A stretch of DNA of 64,000 bases from Pseudomonas sp. C2B4 (GTDB taxonomy: Bacteria; Pseudomonadota; Gammaproteobacteria; Pseudomonadales; Pseudomonadaceae). The translations under genes and the position numbers were made by a program. Under the pieces are notes generated by a model. It did not search any database. It was given only the letters and a program-made list of their open reading frames with translations, and was not told where the DNA came from. This document shows, piece after piece, positions 35,506-44,301 of this stretch. The first letter of the stretch is position 1. Every line of letters begins with the position of its first letter. The DNA is taken from NCBI RefSeq assembly GCF_013359695.1, contig NZ_JABFMU010000018.1, forward strand, positions 38,819-102,818. Reading direction: 5' to 3'.

Positions 35506-36381
35506 CTAGCGCAAAAACGCCTGCCGATACTCCCCCGGCGTCCCACCCAGGCTTTGCCGGAATCGATTGGTAAAATGACTGGCACTGGCAAACCCGCAAG
35601 CCAGTGCAATGTCCCCCAATGGCTGGGATGTCGAGCGCAGCAACTCCCGCGCCCGACTCAACCGCCGCGCCAGTACGTACTGATGCGGCGGCAAGCCGAA
35701 GCTTTCGCGGAACATCCGCGCGAAGTGGTATTCCGACAGCGCGCACAACGCCGCGAGTTGTCCCAGGCTGATGGCATCGGCCAAGTGACCGTCGATGTAC
35801 TCCACCAGCAGCCGTCGTTGATGCGCCGCCAAACCACCCTTCAGACGCAGGCCCGGCCGATGGCTGACCTGACTGAGCAGGGCATGGCTGAGCAACTCGT
35901 GGGCCAGGCTGCTGGTGAGCAGGCGTTCACCCGGTTCGTCCCAGTTAAGGGCGATCAACTGGCGAAAACGCGACGCCTGCTGCGGGTCTTCCAGAAAGGT
36001 TCGCTCGCGCAGCTGCAATTCCCGAGGTTCGCGATCGAGCAACGTGACGCAGCCGAGGGCAAATTGTTCGGGGCTGAAATACAGGTGTGCCAGGCGAATG
36101 TCCCCGTTGATGACCCAGCCGGACTGATGATCGGCCGGCAGGATGCACAGCTTGTCCGGGCCGCCCTTGGTGCCGGGCTGGTCGCGACGAAAGGTGCCGG
36201 TGCCGCCGGCGATGTAGCACGACAACGTGTGGTGGCTCGGCGCTTCGTAGTCCTGGGCGTCGTGATGGTTGCTCCACAAGGCTGCAGAGAGGCCGTCACC
36301 GAGCTCGGCGCTGTGCTCCAGGCGAGCATTGGGCGAGCGGTTGAGGGCTTGAAAGACTTGTAGGGTTTCCAGTGCAGCCAT
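35506..36381 (-). CDS. AraC-family transcriptional regulator
   Basis: The 291-residue protein has a cupin-like N-terminal sensor and a C-terminal double helix-turn-helix (LGQLAALCALSEYHFARMFRE and LGDIALACGFASASHFTNRFRQSLGGTPGEYR). It belongs to the large XylS/AraC group without assignable ligand. The divergent exporter gene (140 bp away) is a plausible target. Confidence 0.85.
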   Translation of the reverse strand: MAALETLQVFQALNRSPNARLEHSAELGDGLSAALWSNHHDAQDYEAPSHHTLSCYIAGGTGTFRRDQPGTKGGPDKLCILPADHQSGWVINGDIRLAHLYFSPEQFALGCVTLLDREPRELQLRERTFLEDPQQASRFRQLIALNWDEPGERLLTSSLAHELLSHALLSQVSHRPGLRLKGGLAAHQRRLLVEYIDGHLADAISLGQLAALCALSEYHFARMFRESFGLPPHQYVLARRLSRARELLRSTSQPLGDIALACGFASASHFTNRFRQSLGGTPGEYRQAFLR

Positions 36382-36519
36382 GATCAGTTATCTCCAACGC
36401 CTTGCATCCTACTCCGTAGCGGTTCGCCTGCCAGCCAGCCCTGCGACAAAAGCGCAAGTTTATGCAAGTGCGCCAGGGCGCGGCGCAGGACACTGGGCCC
36501 CTATCGAGGAGCCTTTGCC

Positions 36520-37422
36520 ATGAACCTTTCTTTGTATCTGTTGACTGTGCTGATCTGGGGCACCACCTGGATTGCCCTCAAGTGGCAACTGGGCGTGGTG
36601 GCGATTCCCGTGTCGATCGTCTATCGCTTCGGCCTCGCCGCGTTGGTGCTGTTTGCGATGTTGCTGCTCAGTCGCAAACTGCAAGTGATGAATCGGCGCG
36701 GGCATCTGATCTGCCTGGCACAGGGCTTGTGCCTGTTTTGCGTCAACTTCATGTGTTTCCTGACCGCCAGTCAGTGGATCCCCAGCGGCCTGGTTGCCGT
36801 GGTGTTTTCCACTGCCACGCTGTGGAACGCCCTCAATGCGCGGGTGTTCTTCGGTCAGAAAATCGCCCGCAATGTGCTGATGGGCGGCGCGCTGGGCCTG
36901 CTTGGCTTGGGCCTGCTGTTCTGGCCCGAGCTGGTTGGCCACACCGCCAGCCCGCAAACCTTGCTCGGCCTGGGCCTGGCGCTGTGCGGCACCTTGTGTT
37001 TCTCGGCGGGCAACATGCTGTCGAGCCTGCAACAGAAAGCCGGCCTCAAGCCACTGACGACCAATGCGTGGGGCATGGCTTATGGTGCCGCGATGTTAAC
37101 GGTGTGGTGTCTGGTCAAGGGCATCCCGTTCGACATGGAATGGAATGCGCGCTACATCGGTTCGCTGCTTTACCTGGTGATTCCTGGCTCGGTGATCGGT
37201 TTCACCGCCTACCTGACACTGGTTGGTCGCATGGGGCCGGAACGCGCAGCCTATTGCACCGTGCTGTTTCCGGTGGTGGCGCTGAATGTCTCGGCATTTG
37301 CCGAAGGCTACCAATGGACCCCTCCGGCGCTGATGGGGTTGGTCATGGTCATGTTGGGTAACGTGCTGGTGTTTCGCAAACCCGGCTCAAGTGTGAAGCC
37401 GGTGGCGGGAAAGTTGGCATGA
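36520..37422 (+). CDS. EamA/DMT-superfamily exporter
   Basis: The 300-residue protein has about ten hydrophobic helices in two repeats with LLTVLIWGTTWIALKW at the N-terminus, the standard EamA start. Such proteins export amino acids or metabolites. It is divergent from an AraC-type regulator. Confidence 0.85.
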   Translation: MNLSLYLLTVLIWGTTWIALKWQLGVVAIPVSIVYRFGLAALVLFAMLLLSRKLQVMNRRGHLICLAQGLCLFCVNFMCFLTASQWIPSGLVAVVFSTATLWNALNARVFFGQKIARNVLMGGALGLLGLGLLFWPELVGHTASPQTLLGLGLALCGTLCFSAGNMLSSLQQKAGLKPLTTNAWGMAYGAAMLTVWCLVKGIPFDMEWNARYIGSLLYLVIPGSVIGFTAYLTLVGRMGPERAAYCTVLFPVVALNVSAFAEGYQWTPPALMGLVMVMLGNVLVFRKPGSSVKPVAGKLA

Positions 37423-37434
37423 GGAAAGGACTGT

Positions 37435-37944
37435 TCAATTGTCCTTCGCCACTAAGAGATATATGAGGCCGAGGAACATGTATTCAATGTTGGTTCTTGC
37501 CCACTCAAATGCATTGCGTTGGGCGGAATACTCCATATCGAACCATTCGTTAAGGATGATGACATATAAGGTCTGGTATACGAAAAGTGCGGTGCTGAAA
37601 CCAATAATGGCGAACTTCTTGGCTTCATGGAACTCACGGCGTGGTGCGGTGAGTTTCCGATAGAGCTGATAAGTCCCTACCAGGAAACTGAAGGTGAAAA
37701 TGATCTCGAGCGTGATGATTGCCCAGTAAAAGCGGTGATGAAAAATCGTGGAAGTGATGGCCCGGTAACGCCGGGAATCGTTGCCGACGGTATCGCTCAT
37801 GCTGAGTATTCGCCCGATGTAGTCGGAGTACGCCGCGTAGTCGGTGAAGTTGTTGACGAGTGTCATGAGCCCGAACAGTGCCGCCATCAAGACAATCAAC
37901 ACTTTGCTCCGCCTGATGACACCGGCGGTGGTGAAGTTATTCAT
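37435..37944 (-). CDS. DUF2165-like small membrane protein
   Basis: The 169-residue product has four hydrophobic segments and polar loops, with NNFTDYAAYSDYIGRILSMSDT near the first loop, which fits the DUF2165 group. Function is unknown. ATG 37944 has GGAG nine bases upstream, so I prefer it to the ATG at 37965. Its codon use is AT-richer than its neighbours, which hints at horizontal origin. It converges on the exporter gene. Confidence 0.7.
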   Translation of the reverse strand: MNNFTTAGVIRRSKVLIVLMAALFGLMTLVNNFTDYAAYSDYIGRILSMSDTVGNDSRRYRAITSTIFHHRFYWAIITLEIIFTFSFLVGTYQLYRKLTAPRREFHEAKKFAIIGFSTALFVYQTLYVIILNEWFDMEYSAQRNAFEWARTNIEYMFLGLIYLLVAKDN

Positions 37945-38113
37945 GCAGATATTCTCCGAATGCACGATCGGTGCTTTTGTTTGTCGGAGTTTATAGGCGT
38001 TTGTTGTAAGCCAGCCGAAGACTGAGTTGCAAGTTATGTCTTTGTTAATGTTTAAACGAGGTTATTAGGGACTTGTTACTTGAGGCTGGTGGATATCGTC
38101 GAGGGGTATACAA

Positions 38114-38139
38114 GCGGCACGTCGTACAAGACGTGCCGC
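38114..38139 (-). terminator. Hairpin after the hydroxyacid dehydrogenase gene
   Basis: GCGGCACGTC (38114-38123) pairs with GACGTGCCGC (38130-38139). The T-run is short, so strength is uncertain. Confidence 0.55.
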
Positions 38140-38146
38140 GCTTCAA

Positions 38147-39121
38147 TCAACCCTTCCAGACTTGCGGGTTGATCAGGTCCTGCGGTCGCTCGCCCAGCAA
38201 GGCACTGCGCAAGTTGCTCAGGGCACGGTTGGCCATCGCGTCGCGGGTTTCCTGGGTGGCCGAGCCGATGTGCGGCAAGGTCACGGCGTTTTGCAGTTGG
38301 AACAGCGGCGATTCGGCCAGCGGTTCTTTCTCGTACACATCCAGCCCGGCACCGCGAATCTGCTTGTTTTGCAGCGCTTCGATCAGCGCCGGTTCGTCTA
38401 CCACAGGGCCGCGCGAGATGTTAATGAGGATGGCGCTCGACTTCATCAGCCCCAGTTCGCGATGGCTGATCAGGTGTTTGGTCTTTTCGCTGAGTGGCAC
38501 CACCAGGCACACGAAGTCGGCTTCGGCCAGCAGTTGATCCAGGCTGCGGTATTGCGCACCGAGCTCCTGTTCCAGCGCGGTCTTGCGACTGTTGCCGCTA
38601 TAGATGACCGGCATGTTGAAGCCCAGGCGGCCACGACGGGCAATGGCGGCACCGATGTTGCCCATGCCCACGATGCCCAGGGTCTTGCCATGAACATCGC
38701 AACCGAACAGCGGCGCGCCGACAGTGGCTTGCCATTGACCGGCCTTGGTCCAGGCATCGAGTTCGGCCACGCGTCGGGCACTGCTCATCAACAGGGCGAA
38801 GGCCAGGTCGGCGGTACTTTCGGTGAGCACGTCCGGTGTGTTGGTCAGCATGATCCCGCGTTCGTTGAAGTACGCGACGTCATAGTTGTCGTAGCCCACC
38901 GAGACGCTTGAAACGACTTCCAGTTTGGCGGCGTTCTCCAGTTGTGCGCGACCGAGTTTTCGGCCGACGCCGATCAAGCCGTGGGCATGGGGCAGGGCTT
39001 CGTTGAACTGGGCATTGATGTCGCCGTTTTTCGGATTCGGCACGATGACGTCGAAATCCTGTTGCAGGCGTTCAACCATTTCAGGCGTGACACGGCTGAA
39101 GGCGAGGACGGTTTTTTTCAT
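38147..39121 (-). CDS. 2-hydroxyacid dehydrogenase (glyoxylate/hydroxypyruvate or 2-ketogluconate reductase type)
   Basis: The 324-residue protein is a D-isomer-specific 2-hydroxyacid dehydrogenase. It has GVGRKLGR, SVGYDNYDVAYFNERG, the NAD loop VGMGNIGAAIARRG (about 153-166), and the catalytic Arg-Glu-His set (INISRGPVVDE, PLAESPLF and PHIGSAT). The RRGRLGFNMPVIYSGN segment fits GhrB/KguD. It reduces glyoxylate, hydroxypyruvate or 2-ketogluconate with NAD(P)H. Confidence 0.85.
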   Translation of the reverse strand: MKKTVLAFSRVTPEMVERLQQDFDVIVPNPKNGDINAQFNEALPHAHGLIGVGRKLGRAQLENAAKLEVVSSVSVGYDNYDVAYFNERGIMLTNTPDVLTESTADLAFALLMSSARRVAELDAWTKAGQWQATVGAPLFGCDVHGKTLGIVGMGNIGAAIARRGRLGFNMPVIYSGNSRKTALEQELGAQYRSLDQLLAEADFVCLVVPLSEKTKHLISHRELGLMKSSAILINISRGPVVDEPALIEALQNKQIRGAGLDVYEKEPLAESPLFQLQNAVTLPHIGSATQETRDAMANRALSNLRSALLGERPQDLINPQVWKG

Positions 39122-39286
39122 GGATGCTGGCTCGTCGGGCGGTGGACAATGCTGAGCACGCTAACATTCTTCCCGGGATTTGTGCGAGTCGCTTAACAGC
39201 AGCTTGCGGCGCTTCATCCAGTTATACTGCCGCCTTTCGCGGCTCGCTGACCGGGCCCGCCACATTACGCACCACCCGGAGCTTTC

Positions 39287-39544
39287 ATGACTTCCCCGAA
39301 ACAACCGCCGGTCGCCGACGTTTTGAGCGACGAGCAGGCAGCGCTGCCAGACAGTGTCGACTCCAGCACCGACGGCGAAACCAACGCCGCGATCCCGGCG
39401 TTCAAGTTCCCTTTCAAGCCGGGTGAGCTGGCCGCCGCCAAAGGCTCCAATCAGCCGTGGTACAAGAATGGCGCCAAGAACGGGCATACCAAGACGCCGG
39501 GCATGGCACCGCCGGGGACTCGGCGGTCGATGGGTAAGCGTTAA
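39287..39544 (+). CDS. Small hypothetical protein
   Basis: The 85-residue protein is hydrophilic and disordered-looking, with acidic N-terminal half and a basic C-terminal end (KNGAKNGHTKTPGMAPPGTRRSMGKR in part). Its ATG has CCGGAG about six bases upstream. I have seen such short conserved proteins in Pseudomonas but know no function. Confidence 0.7.
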   Translation: MTSPKQPPVADVLSDEQAALPDSVDSSTDGETNAAIPAFKFPFKPGELAAAKGSNQPWYKNGAKNGHTKTPGMAPPGTRRSMGKR

Positions 39545-39575
39545 GCCTTTGATTCTGCGGTGATGGTGCTGCCGT

Positions 39576-39674
39576 CATCGCGGGCAAGCCCGCTCCCACA
39601 GTGGATCTGTGTTGCACATGGAATCTGTGTTCACTGAAGACCCCTGTGGGAGCGAGCCTGCTCGCGAAGAGGCC
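39576..39674. repeat. REP doublet
   Basis: Starts with CATCGCGGGCAAGCCCGCTC at 39576 and ends with the forward GTGGGAGCGAGCCTGCTCGC copy at about 39666. Confidence 0.85.
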
Positions 39675-39698
39675 ATCACAGGCAACACACCGCTTTGA

Positions 39699-40448
39699 TC
39701 AAGCCGCCCGCAACGAAATAAACCCATAGTTCACAGGCGCCTCTGTCACCACCTGCGCGCCGGCCGCCACAACCTGACCGGCGACGTCCTCTCCCGACAC
39801 ATGAAACAGCCATTCGCTGCTCCACTGCGGCAATGTCTGCCCATTCAATTCATCGAAGATCGTGGCGAACTCATTCATGTCCGGCAGGTAGGCAGTAAAC
39901 CCATCGCCCTTCAACGCCGTGGTCCGAATCCCCAACAGCGCACAAATCGCATCTTTCATCAGAATGTCGTCGCGATCCGCCTGACGGGAACGCTGGATCA
40001 ATTCCGACAACTCACTATCAACCAGTGCACCGCCGACAATCAGATCAGGCCCTTTTTCCCACGACTCCGGCGGACATTCTTTCAAAGCGATGTTCAGGGG
40101 GATGTGCGGATTGATTTCCATCGGGTAGATGCGGCACACCAGCGGCCGGCGTTCGTAGATGCGACAGAGGTTGTTCTCGTCAAGATTCCGGCAAGCACCG
40201 GCATTGTAGGCGGCAAAGGTGATGGCGACGTAGGCTTCGGCATCGGCGCTGCGCACCACCGCCGAACGACGCTGGGCATGTTCACGTTGCTGTGCCGGCA
40301 GACCCAGGCCGTTGCTCAGGAAGGCCTCCACCAGCACGATCACCTGACCGCCGTCAGCGGCCCACATGCGGGCCTCGGGCAGGGTCAGGGAAACATGGTG
40401 ATCATTGCAGCATTTGCCACAGCCTACGCAGGAAAACGTCGTATTCAT
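39699..40448 (-). CDS. YkgJ-family cysteine-cluster protein
   Basis: The 249-residue protein starts with CVGCGKCCNDHHVSLTLPEA, the typical YkgJ N-terminal cysteine cluster. A second set is AGACRNLDENNLCRIYERRPLVCRIYP. Members of this Zn/Fe-S fold include putative lysine N-methylases and other uncharacterised enzymes. The ATG at 40448 starts right before the first motif; the frame extends further but without homology. Confidence 0.8.
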   Translation of the reverse strand: MNTTFSCVGCGKCCNDHHVSLTLPEARMWAADGGQVIVLVEAFLSNGLGLPAQQREHAQRRSAVVRSADAEAYVAITFAAYNAGACRNLDENNLCRIYERRPLVCRIYPMEINPHIPLNIALKECPPESWEKGPDLIVGGALVDSELSELIQRSRQADRDDILMKDAICALLGIRTTALKGDGFTAYLPDMNEFATIFDELNGQTLPQWSSEWLFHVSGEDVAGQVVAAGAQVVTEAPVNYGFISLRAA

Positions 40449-40531
40449 TGTGCGGTCAGTCGCATCCGGGGGCATGAGTCGGCGACAGAATGCCGCCGCA
40501 AAGACCACCGTCGAAGCAAGTTATGCGCCAC

Positions 40532-40858
40532 TCACTGCGCCTTGGCATCCGCTCGGATCGAGTCCCATTCGGTGACGAAGGCGGTTTTGCTCTTTTTGTT
40601 GTAGAGACACAGCTCGGTGCCTGGCGCGCCTTTCATGTGTTTTTGCGGGTACTGGCCTTGCAGCAGGAGAGCGGTGTAGCCGACACGGTCATCGAACTGC
40701 GCGGTATTACCGACCGGTTTGGCATTCTTCAGGCCGCTGGCCTTGGTGCAGCTGGCGAGCACGGTTTTGTCGTAGGCAGCCCAGGCGTCGGGGCTGGAGG
40801 CGTTGGCCTGGAAGGTGAGGGCGGTGAGGCAGAGGAGGGTCAGGGTCGCGACTTTCAT
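40532..40858 (-). CDS. Small secreted hypothetical protein
   Basis: The 108-residue product has a clear signal peptide (VATLTLLCLTALTFQANA) and two cysteines in the mature part (ASCTKAS and ELCLYNK) that could form a disulfide. It lies 83 bp upstream of the YkgJ gene in the same direction. The role is unknown. Confidence 0.75.
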   Translation of the reverse strand: MKVATLTLLCLTALTFQANASSPDAWAAYDKTVLASCTKASGLKNAKPVGNTAQFDDRVGYTALLLQGQYPQKHMKGAPGTELCLYNKKSKTAFVTEWDSIRADAKAQ

Positions 40859-40929
40859 GGTTCAGGGATCCTTGGGCGGTTGTTGGCCAAGGTGGGAGTA
40901 TGCCTTATGGTTGGATGGCGTTTGTGTAG

Positions 40930-41004
40930 GCCTCTTCGCGAGCAGGCTCGCTCCCACAAGGGGGCTCGGTCCAAATGTGGGAGCGAGCCTGCTCGCGAAA
41001 GCGG
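40930..41004. repeat. REP doublet
   Basis: Inverse copy CGCGAGCAGGCTCGCTCCCA followed by forward copy ending CTGCTCGCG. It separates the secreted protein gene from the GNAT gene. Confidence 0.9.
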
Positions 41005-41008
41005 TAGA

Positions 41009-41467
41009 TCAGGCAGGCACCAATTCCCGGCGGACCGCATACATCCCGACACTCTCATACAACCGTCGCGCCCGCAGGTTGTCCTCCAATACCTTCAAAT
41101 CCACAAAGCCTTCCCGACGTTGCTGAAACACTTTGAAAGCATGCATCAACAACGCACGGCCCAGGCCCTGATGTCGAGCCCGCGGGTGCACCACCAGGTT
41201 CTTGATATAGGCACTCGTCCAGCACTGACAAACAGCCACCACGCCTTCGGCATCCTGGAGAACGAAACACAGGTCGGGATCGTATTCAGGATCGGTCTCG
41301 AACTGCCGTTGCCACAGCGCCAACGCTGGTACACGTCCACCACCCTCGCGATAACCAAGCTCCATCAAATGATGCACGGACGCCGCGAGTTCCGGGTGGT
41401 AATGGGTCAATTGGATACCGGTTGGCCAGCCGATGGCCGGCACCCCCTGCGAGAGATCGCGCCGCAT
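41009..41467 (-). CDS. GNAT-family N-acetyltransferase
   Basis: The 152-residue protein has the acetyl-CoA loop PRARHQGLGRALLMHAF (RxxGxG/A) and ends with LYESVGMYAVRREL. The frame can begin at TTG 41491, but the ATG at 41467 starts a more typical N-terminus; no strong Shine-Dalgarno distinguishes them. It sits behind cheV and its stop abuts the REP. Confidence 0.8.
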   Translation of the reverse strand: MRRDLSQGVPAIGWPTGIQLTHYHPELAASVHHLMELGYREGGGRVPALALWQRQFETDPEYDPDLCFVLQDAEGVVAVCQCWTSAYIKNLVVHPRARHQGLGRALLMHAFKVFQQRREGFVDLKVLEDNLRARRLYESVGMYAVRRELVPA

Positions 41468-41494
41468 CAACCAGCAATAGTCTTCGGCCAAGAC

Positions 41495-42397
41495 TCAATG
41501 ACCCTGTTCGGCCACAGCCTTGGCCGCGTCGATCAGGCATTTGGTCAGTTCCGGCGAAGAGAACTTGGTCAGCACCCCGTTTGCACCGGCCAGACGGGCC
41601 TTCTCGCTGTTCATCGCGCTGTCCAGCGAGGTGTGCAGCAGCACATAGAGATGCGCGAAATCCGGGGTTTCGCGCAAGGTGCGGGTGAAGGCGTAGCCGT
41701 CCATCTCGGACATTTCGATGTCGGAGACGATGAGGTTGATCTGCTGGGCGGTGCCTTGCAGGTCCAGCAGGCAATCGATGGCTTCCTTGGCACTGCGCGC
41801 CGTGTGGCATTGCAGGCCGAGGTTGCGCAGGGTGTGCACCGATTGCTGCAAGGCCACCTGGCTGTCATCGACCACCAGAATTCGCGCGTTGCCCAGCACT
41901 TCAGCATCTTCCATGCTGAGTTCGGTCGGCGCCGTTTCAATTTGTACCGGGGCGATGCCGTGGATGACCTTTTCGATGTCCAGCACTTGCACCAAGGTGC
42001 CATCGACCGAGGTCACACCGGTGATGTACGCGCGCGCGCCGCCAGAGCCGAAGGGCGGCGGACGGATGTCGGTGGTCAGGCAGTGGACGATCTTGCTCAC
42101 CGCCTGGACGTGCAAGCCCTGCTTGGAGCGACTGACGTCAGTGACGATCAGGCAGCCACCGTTCGGATCTTCCAGGGGGCGCTCGCCGATGGCGCGACTG
42201 AGATCGATCACCGACAGCGAGGCACCGCGCAAGGTGGCGATGCCTTTTACGTGGGGGTGCGACTCCGGCAGCCTGGTCAGCGGCGGGCAGGGAATGATTT
42301 CGCTGACCTTGAGCAGGTTGATCGCCATCAACTTGCCACTGCGCAAGGTGAACAGCAGAAGCGAAAGTGAATCTGCGCGGGCTTTGGTGGTGGACAT
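41495..42397 (-). CDS. cheV: Chemotaxis coupling/response protein CheV
   Basis: The 300-residue protein has an N-terminal CheW-like domain (about 10-165; GIATLRGASLSVIDLSRAIG) and a C-terminal receiver domain with phospho-acceptor in LIVSDIEMSEMDGYAF. It couples chemoreceptors to CheA and is itself phosphorylated. The start at 42397 (ATG after 42400) was chosen because the upstream frame lacks homology. Pseudomonads have several CheV paralogues. Confidence 0.9.
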   Translation of the reverse strand: MSTTKARADSLSLLLFTLRSGKLMAINLLKVSEIIPCPPLTRLPESHPHVKGIATLRGASLSVIDLSRAIGERPLEDPNGGCLIVTDVSRSKQGLHVQAVSKIVHCLTTDIRPPPFGSGGARAYITGVTSVDGTLVQVLDIEKVIHGIAPVQIETAPTELSMEDAEVLGNARILVVDDSQVALQQSVHTLRNLGLQCHTARSAKEAIDCLLDLQGTAQQINLIVSDIEMSEMDGYAFTRTLRETPDFAHLYVLLHTSLDSAMNSEKARLAGANGVLTKFSSPELTKCLIDAAKAVAEQGH

Positions 42398-42510
42398 AAG
42401 AACCTTCTTTGGAAAAAGGTGATGGGCAATCGCGTGGATCGCCAACAGCTATCGATGCCGGGTTATCGACTTGTTGGGGGCAGGCTTTAACTTATCGGTT
42501 AAACGGTAGT

Positions 42511-42594
42511 CCGCCTTCGCGAGCAGGCTCGCTCCCACAGGATTTGTGAACACTTCCAATCCATTGTGGGAGCGAGCCTGCTCGCGAAGGGGCC
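42511..42594. repeat. REP doublet
   Basis: Inverse copy TTCGCGAGCAGGCTCGCTCC (from 42516) and forward copy ending CTGCTCGCG at 42588. It lies between norR and cheV. Confidence 0.9.
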
Positions 42595-42595
42595 C

Positions 42596-44146
42596 TCACT
42601 TCATGCCCAGTCTCTTTGCCATTCTGCCCAGATTCGCCCGGTCCAATCCCAACTCCCGGGCCGCACTGGCCCAATTGTTGTGATGCCGTTCCAGGCACGC
42701 CCCAATCAACTGGCGCTGATAGTTCTCGGTGGCCTCGCGCAGATCCCCGGTCACCAGCGCCACGGCGGTGGCCGCGGGTTGCTCGGCGACGATGTCGACG
42801 CTGCCATTGGGCAGGTCCAGGTCGGCGGCGCTCAGGCTGAGAATTTTCGGCCGTTCCTTGCAATTGCCCAGCGCCTTCAATGCGCTGCGGCCGATCAAGT
42901 GTTCCAGCTCCCGCACGTTGCCGGGCCAGTCGTAGGCCAGCAACGCCACCTGGGCGTCGCTGCTCAGGCGCAGGCTGTTGAGGCCCATGCGCGAGCGATT
43001 CTGCTCCAGGAAGTAGCCGCTGAGCAGCAGTACATCGCGGCCACGGTCACGCAGCGCCGGGACTAATAAAGGATAAACACTGAGGCGGTGATAGAAGTCG
43101 GCGCGGTAACGGCCACTGCGGACCTCTTCCGCCAGATCGCGGTTGGTCGCCGCGATCAGCCGCACGTCAACCTGATGCTCCTTGTCCGAGCCCAGGCGTT
43201 GCAACTGACCGCTTTGCAGCACCCGCAGCAATTTGGCCTGCACCGTCAGTGACAGTTCGCCGACTTCATCGAGAAACAGCGTGCCGCCATTGGCCAGTTC
43301 AAACTTGCCGCGTCGATCATTGAGCGCTCCGGTGAAGGCGCCGCGCACATGGCCGAACAACTCGCTCTCCACCAGCGTGTCGGGCAACGCGGCGCAGTTG
43401 AGGCTGATGATCGGCTTGTCCGCCCGGGGCGAGGCGGCGTGGATGGCCTGGGCTACCAGCTCCTTGCCGACCCCGGTTTCCCCGGTGATCAGTACGGTCA
43501 GGTCGCTGCCGCCCACCAGATTGATTTCTTCCACCAGCCGTTTGTGCGCCTTGCTCTGGCCAATCATTTCGCGGCTTTGCTGGCCGCTGGCCTGGCGGTA
43601 GACCTCGGCGCGCTGGTGTTCGTCTTCGACGCGATTGTTCAGGCGTTCGATGCGCTCGGCGGCATTGACCGTCGCGGCGGCGAGGCTGGCGAAGGCTTCC
43701 AGGGCATCCAGTTCAATCGGCTCGAATCGCTGCGGATCGAGGGCGTCCAGGGTCAGCAAGCCCCATGGGCGCTCGTCGATGAACAGCGGGCAACCCATGC
43801 AATCGTGGACTTCCAGGTGGTCATCGAGGCCATCGACCAGACCGTCATAAGGGTCGGGCATGTCGCTGTCGGCGGCGAAACGGGTCGGGCCGTGGCTGCT
43901 GAGCAACGCTTCGAAACGGGGGTGTTCGCCGACCTTGAAACGTCGACCAAGGGTGTCGGTACTCAGGCCATCGACGGCCAGCGGCACCAGCCATTCGCCA
44001 TCGAGGCGCAGCAGGGCGGCGGCATCGCAGGGCAGCAGGGCGCGCATGGCTTCAAGCAAGCGCCGATAACGCTCCCCTTCGGGGAGTTCGCGGGACAGGT
44101 CCGAGACCAGGGGCAGCAGGGCGGTAAGCAGGGATTTTGCAGTCAT
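42596..44146 (-). CDS. norR: NorR-type nitric-oxide-responsive sigma54 activator
   Basis: The 516-residue protein has an N-terminal GAF domain (about 1-180; CMGCPLFID contains a cysteine corresponding to the iron-site region), a central AAA+ domain with Walker A GETGVGKE and the GAFTGA loop ([15 protein letters not shown]), and a C-terminal Fis-type helix-turn-helix. It senses NO and activates sigma54 promoters. Divergent position from hmp identifies the target, as in the FhpR/fhp pair of P. aeruginosa. One of its predicted operator sites overlaps its own start codon. Confidence 0.9.
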   Translation of the reverse strand: MTAKSLLTALLPLVSDLSRELPEGERYRRLLEAMRALLPCDAAALLRLDGEWLVPLAVDGLSTDTLGRRFKVGEHPRFEALLSSHGPTRFAADSDMPDPYDGLVDGLDDHLEVHDCMGCPLFIDERPWGLLTLDALDPQRFEPIELDALEAFASLAAATVNAAERIERLNNRVEDEHQRAEVYRQASGQQSREMIGQSKAHKRLVEEINLVGGSDLTVLITGETGVGKELVAQAIHAASPRADKPIISLNCAALPDTLVESELFGHVRGAFTGALNDRRGKFELANGGTLFLDEVGELSLTVQAKLLRVLQSGQLQRLGSDKEHQVDVRLIAATNRDLAEEVRSGRYRADFYHRLSVYPLLVPALRDRGRDVLLLSGYFLEQNRSRMGLNSLRLSSDAQVALLAYDWPGNVRELEHLIGRSALKALGNCKERPKILSLSAADLDLPNGSVDIVAEQPAATAVALVTGDLREATENYQRQLIGACLERHHNNWASAARELGLDRANLGRMAKRLGMK

Positions 44147-44197
44147 AGTGACTCCATGTAGTCGGTGTGACTATAAAGCAACCTGTGTCGATATGAC
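44142..44197 (+). promoter_or_regulatory. Three NorR-type GT-N7-AC sites in the norR-hmp region
   Basis: GTCATAGTGAC (44142-44152), GTCGGTGTGAC (44161-44171) and GTCGATATGAC (44187-44197) each fit the NorR consensus GT-N7-AC. Three such sites upstream of the target promoter are the expected enhancer layout. The first overlaps the norR start codon, which would permit autoregulation. Confidence 0.65.
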
Positions 44198-44238
44198 TAT
44201 CGTATTGTTAACTTGTTGATTTTAAACGAAATTAAACT

Positions 44239-44254
44239 TGGCACGGAACCTGAT
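44239..44254 (+). promoter_or_regulatory. Putative sigma54 promoter of hmp
   Basis: TGGCACG (44239-44245), four bases, then CTGAT matches the -24 element fully but the -12 element only partly (TTGC expected). It lies 48 bp upstream of the hmp ATG, between it and the three NorR sites. Confidence 0.5.
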
Positions 44255-44301
44255 AAGTATAGGGCAATAGTTAAGAAACCCCGTTGCTCAGGAGTCACTT
44301 T

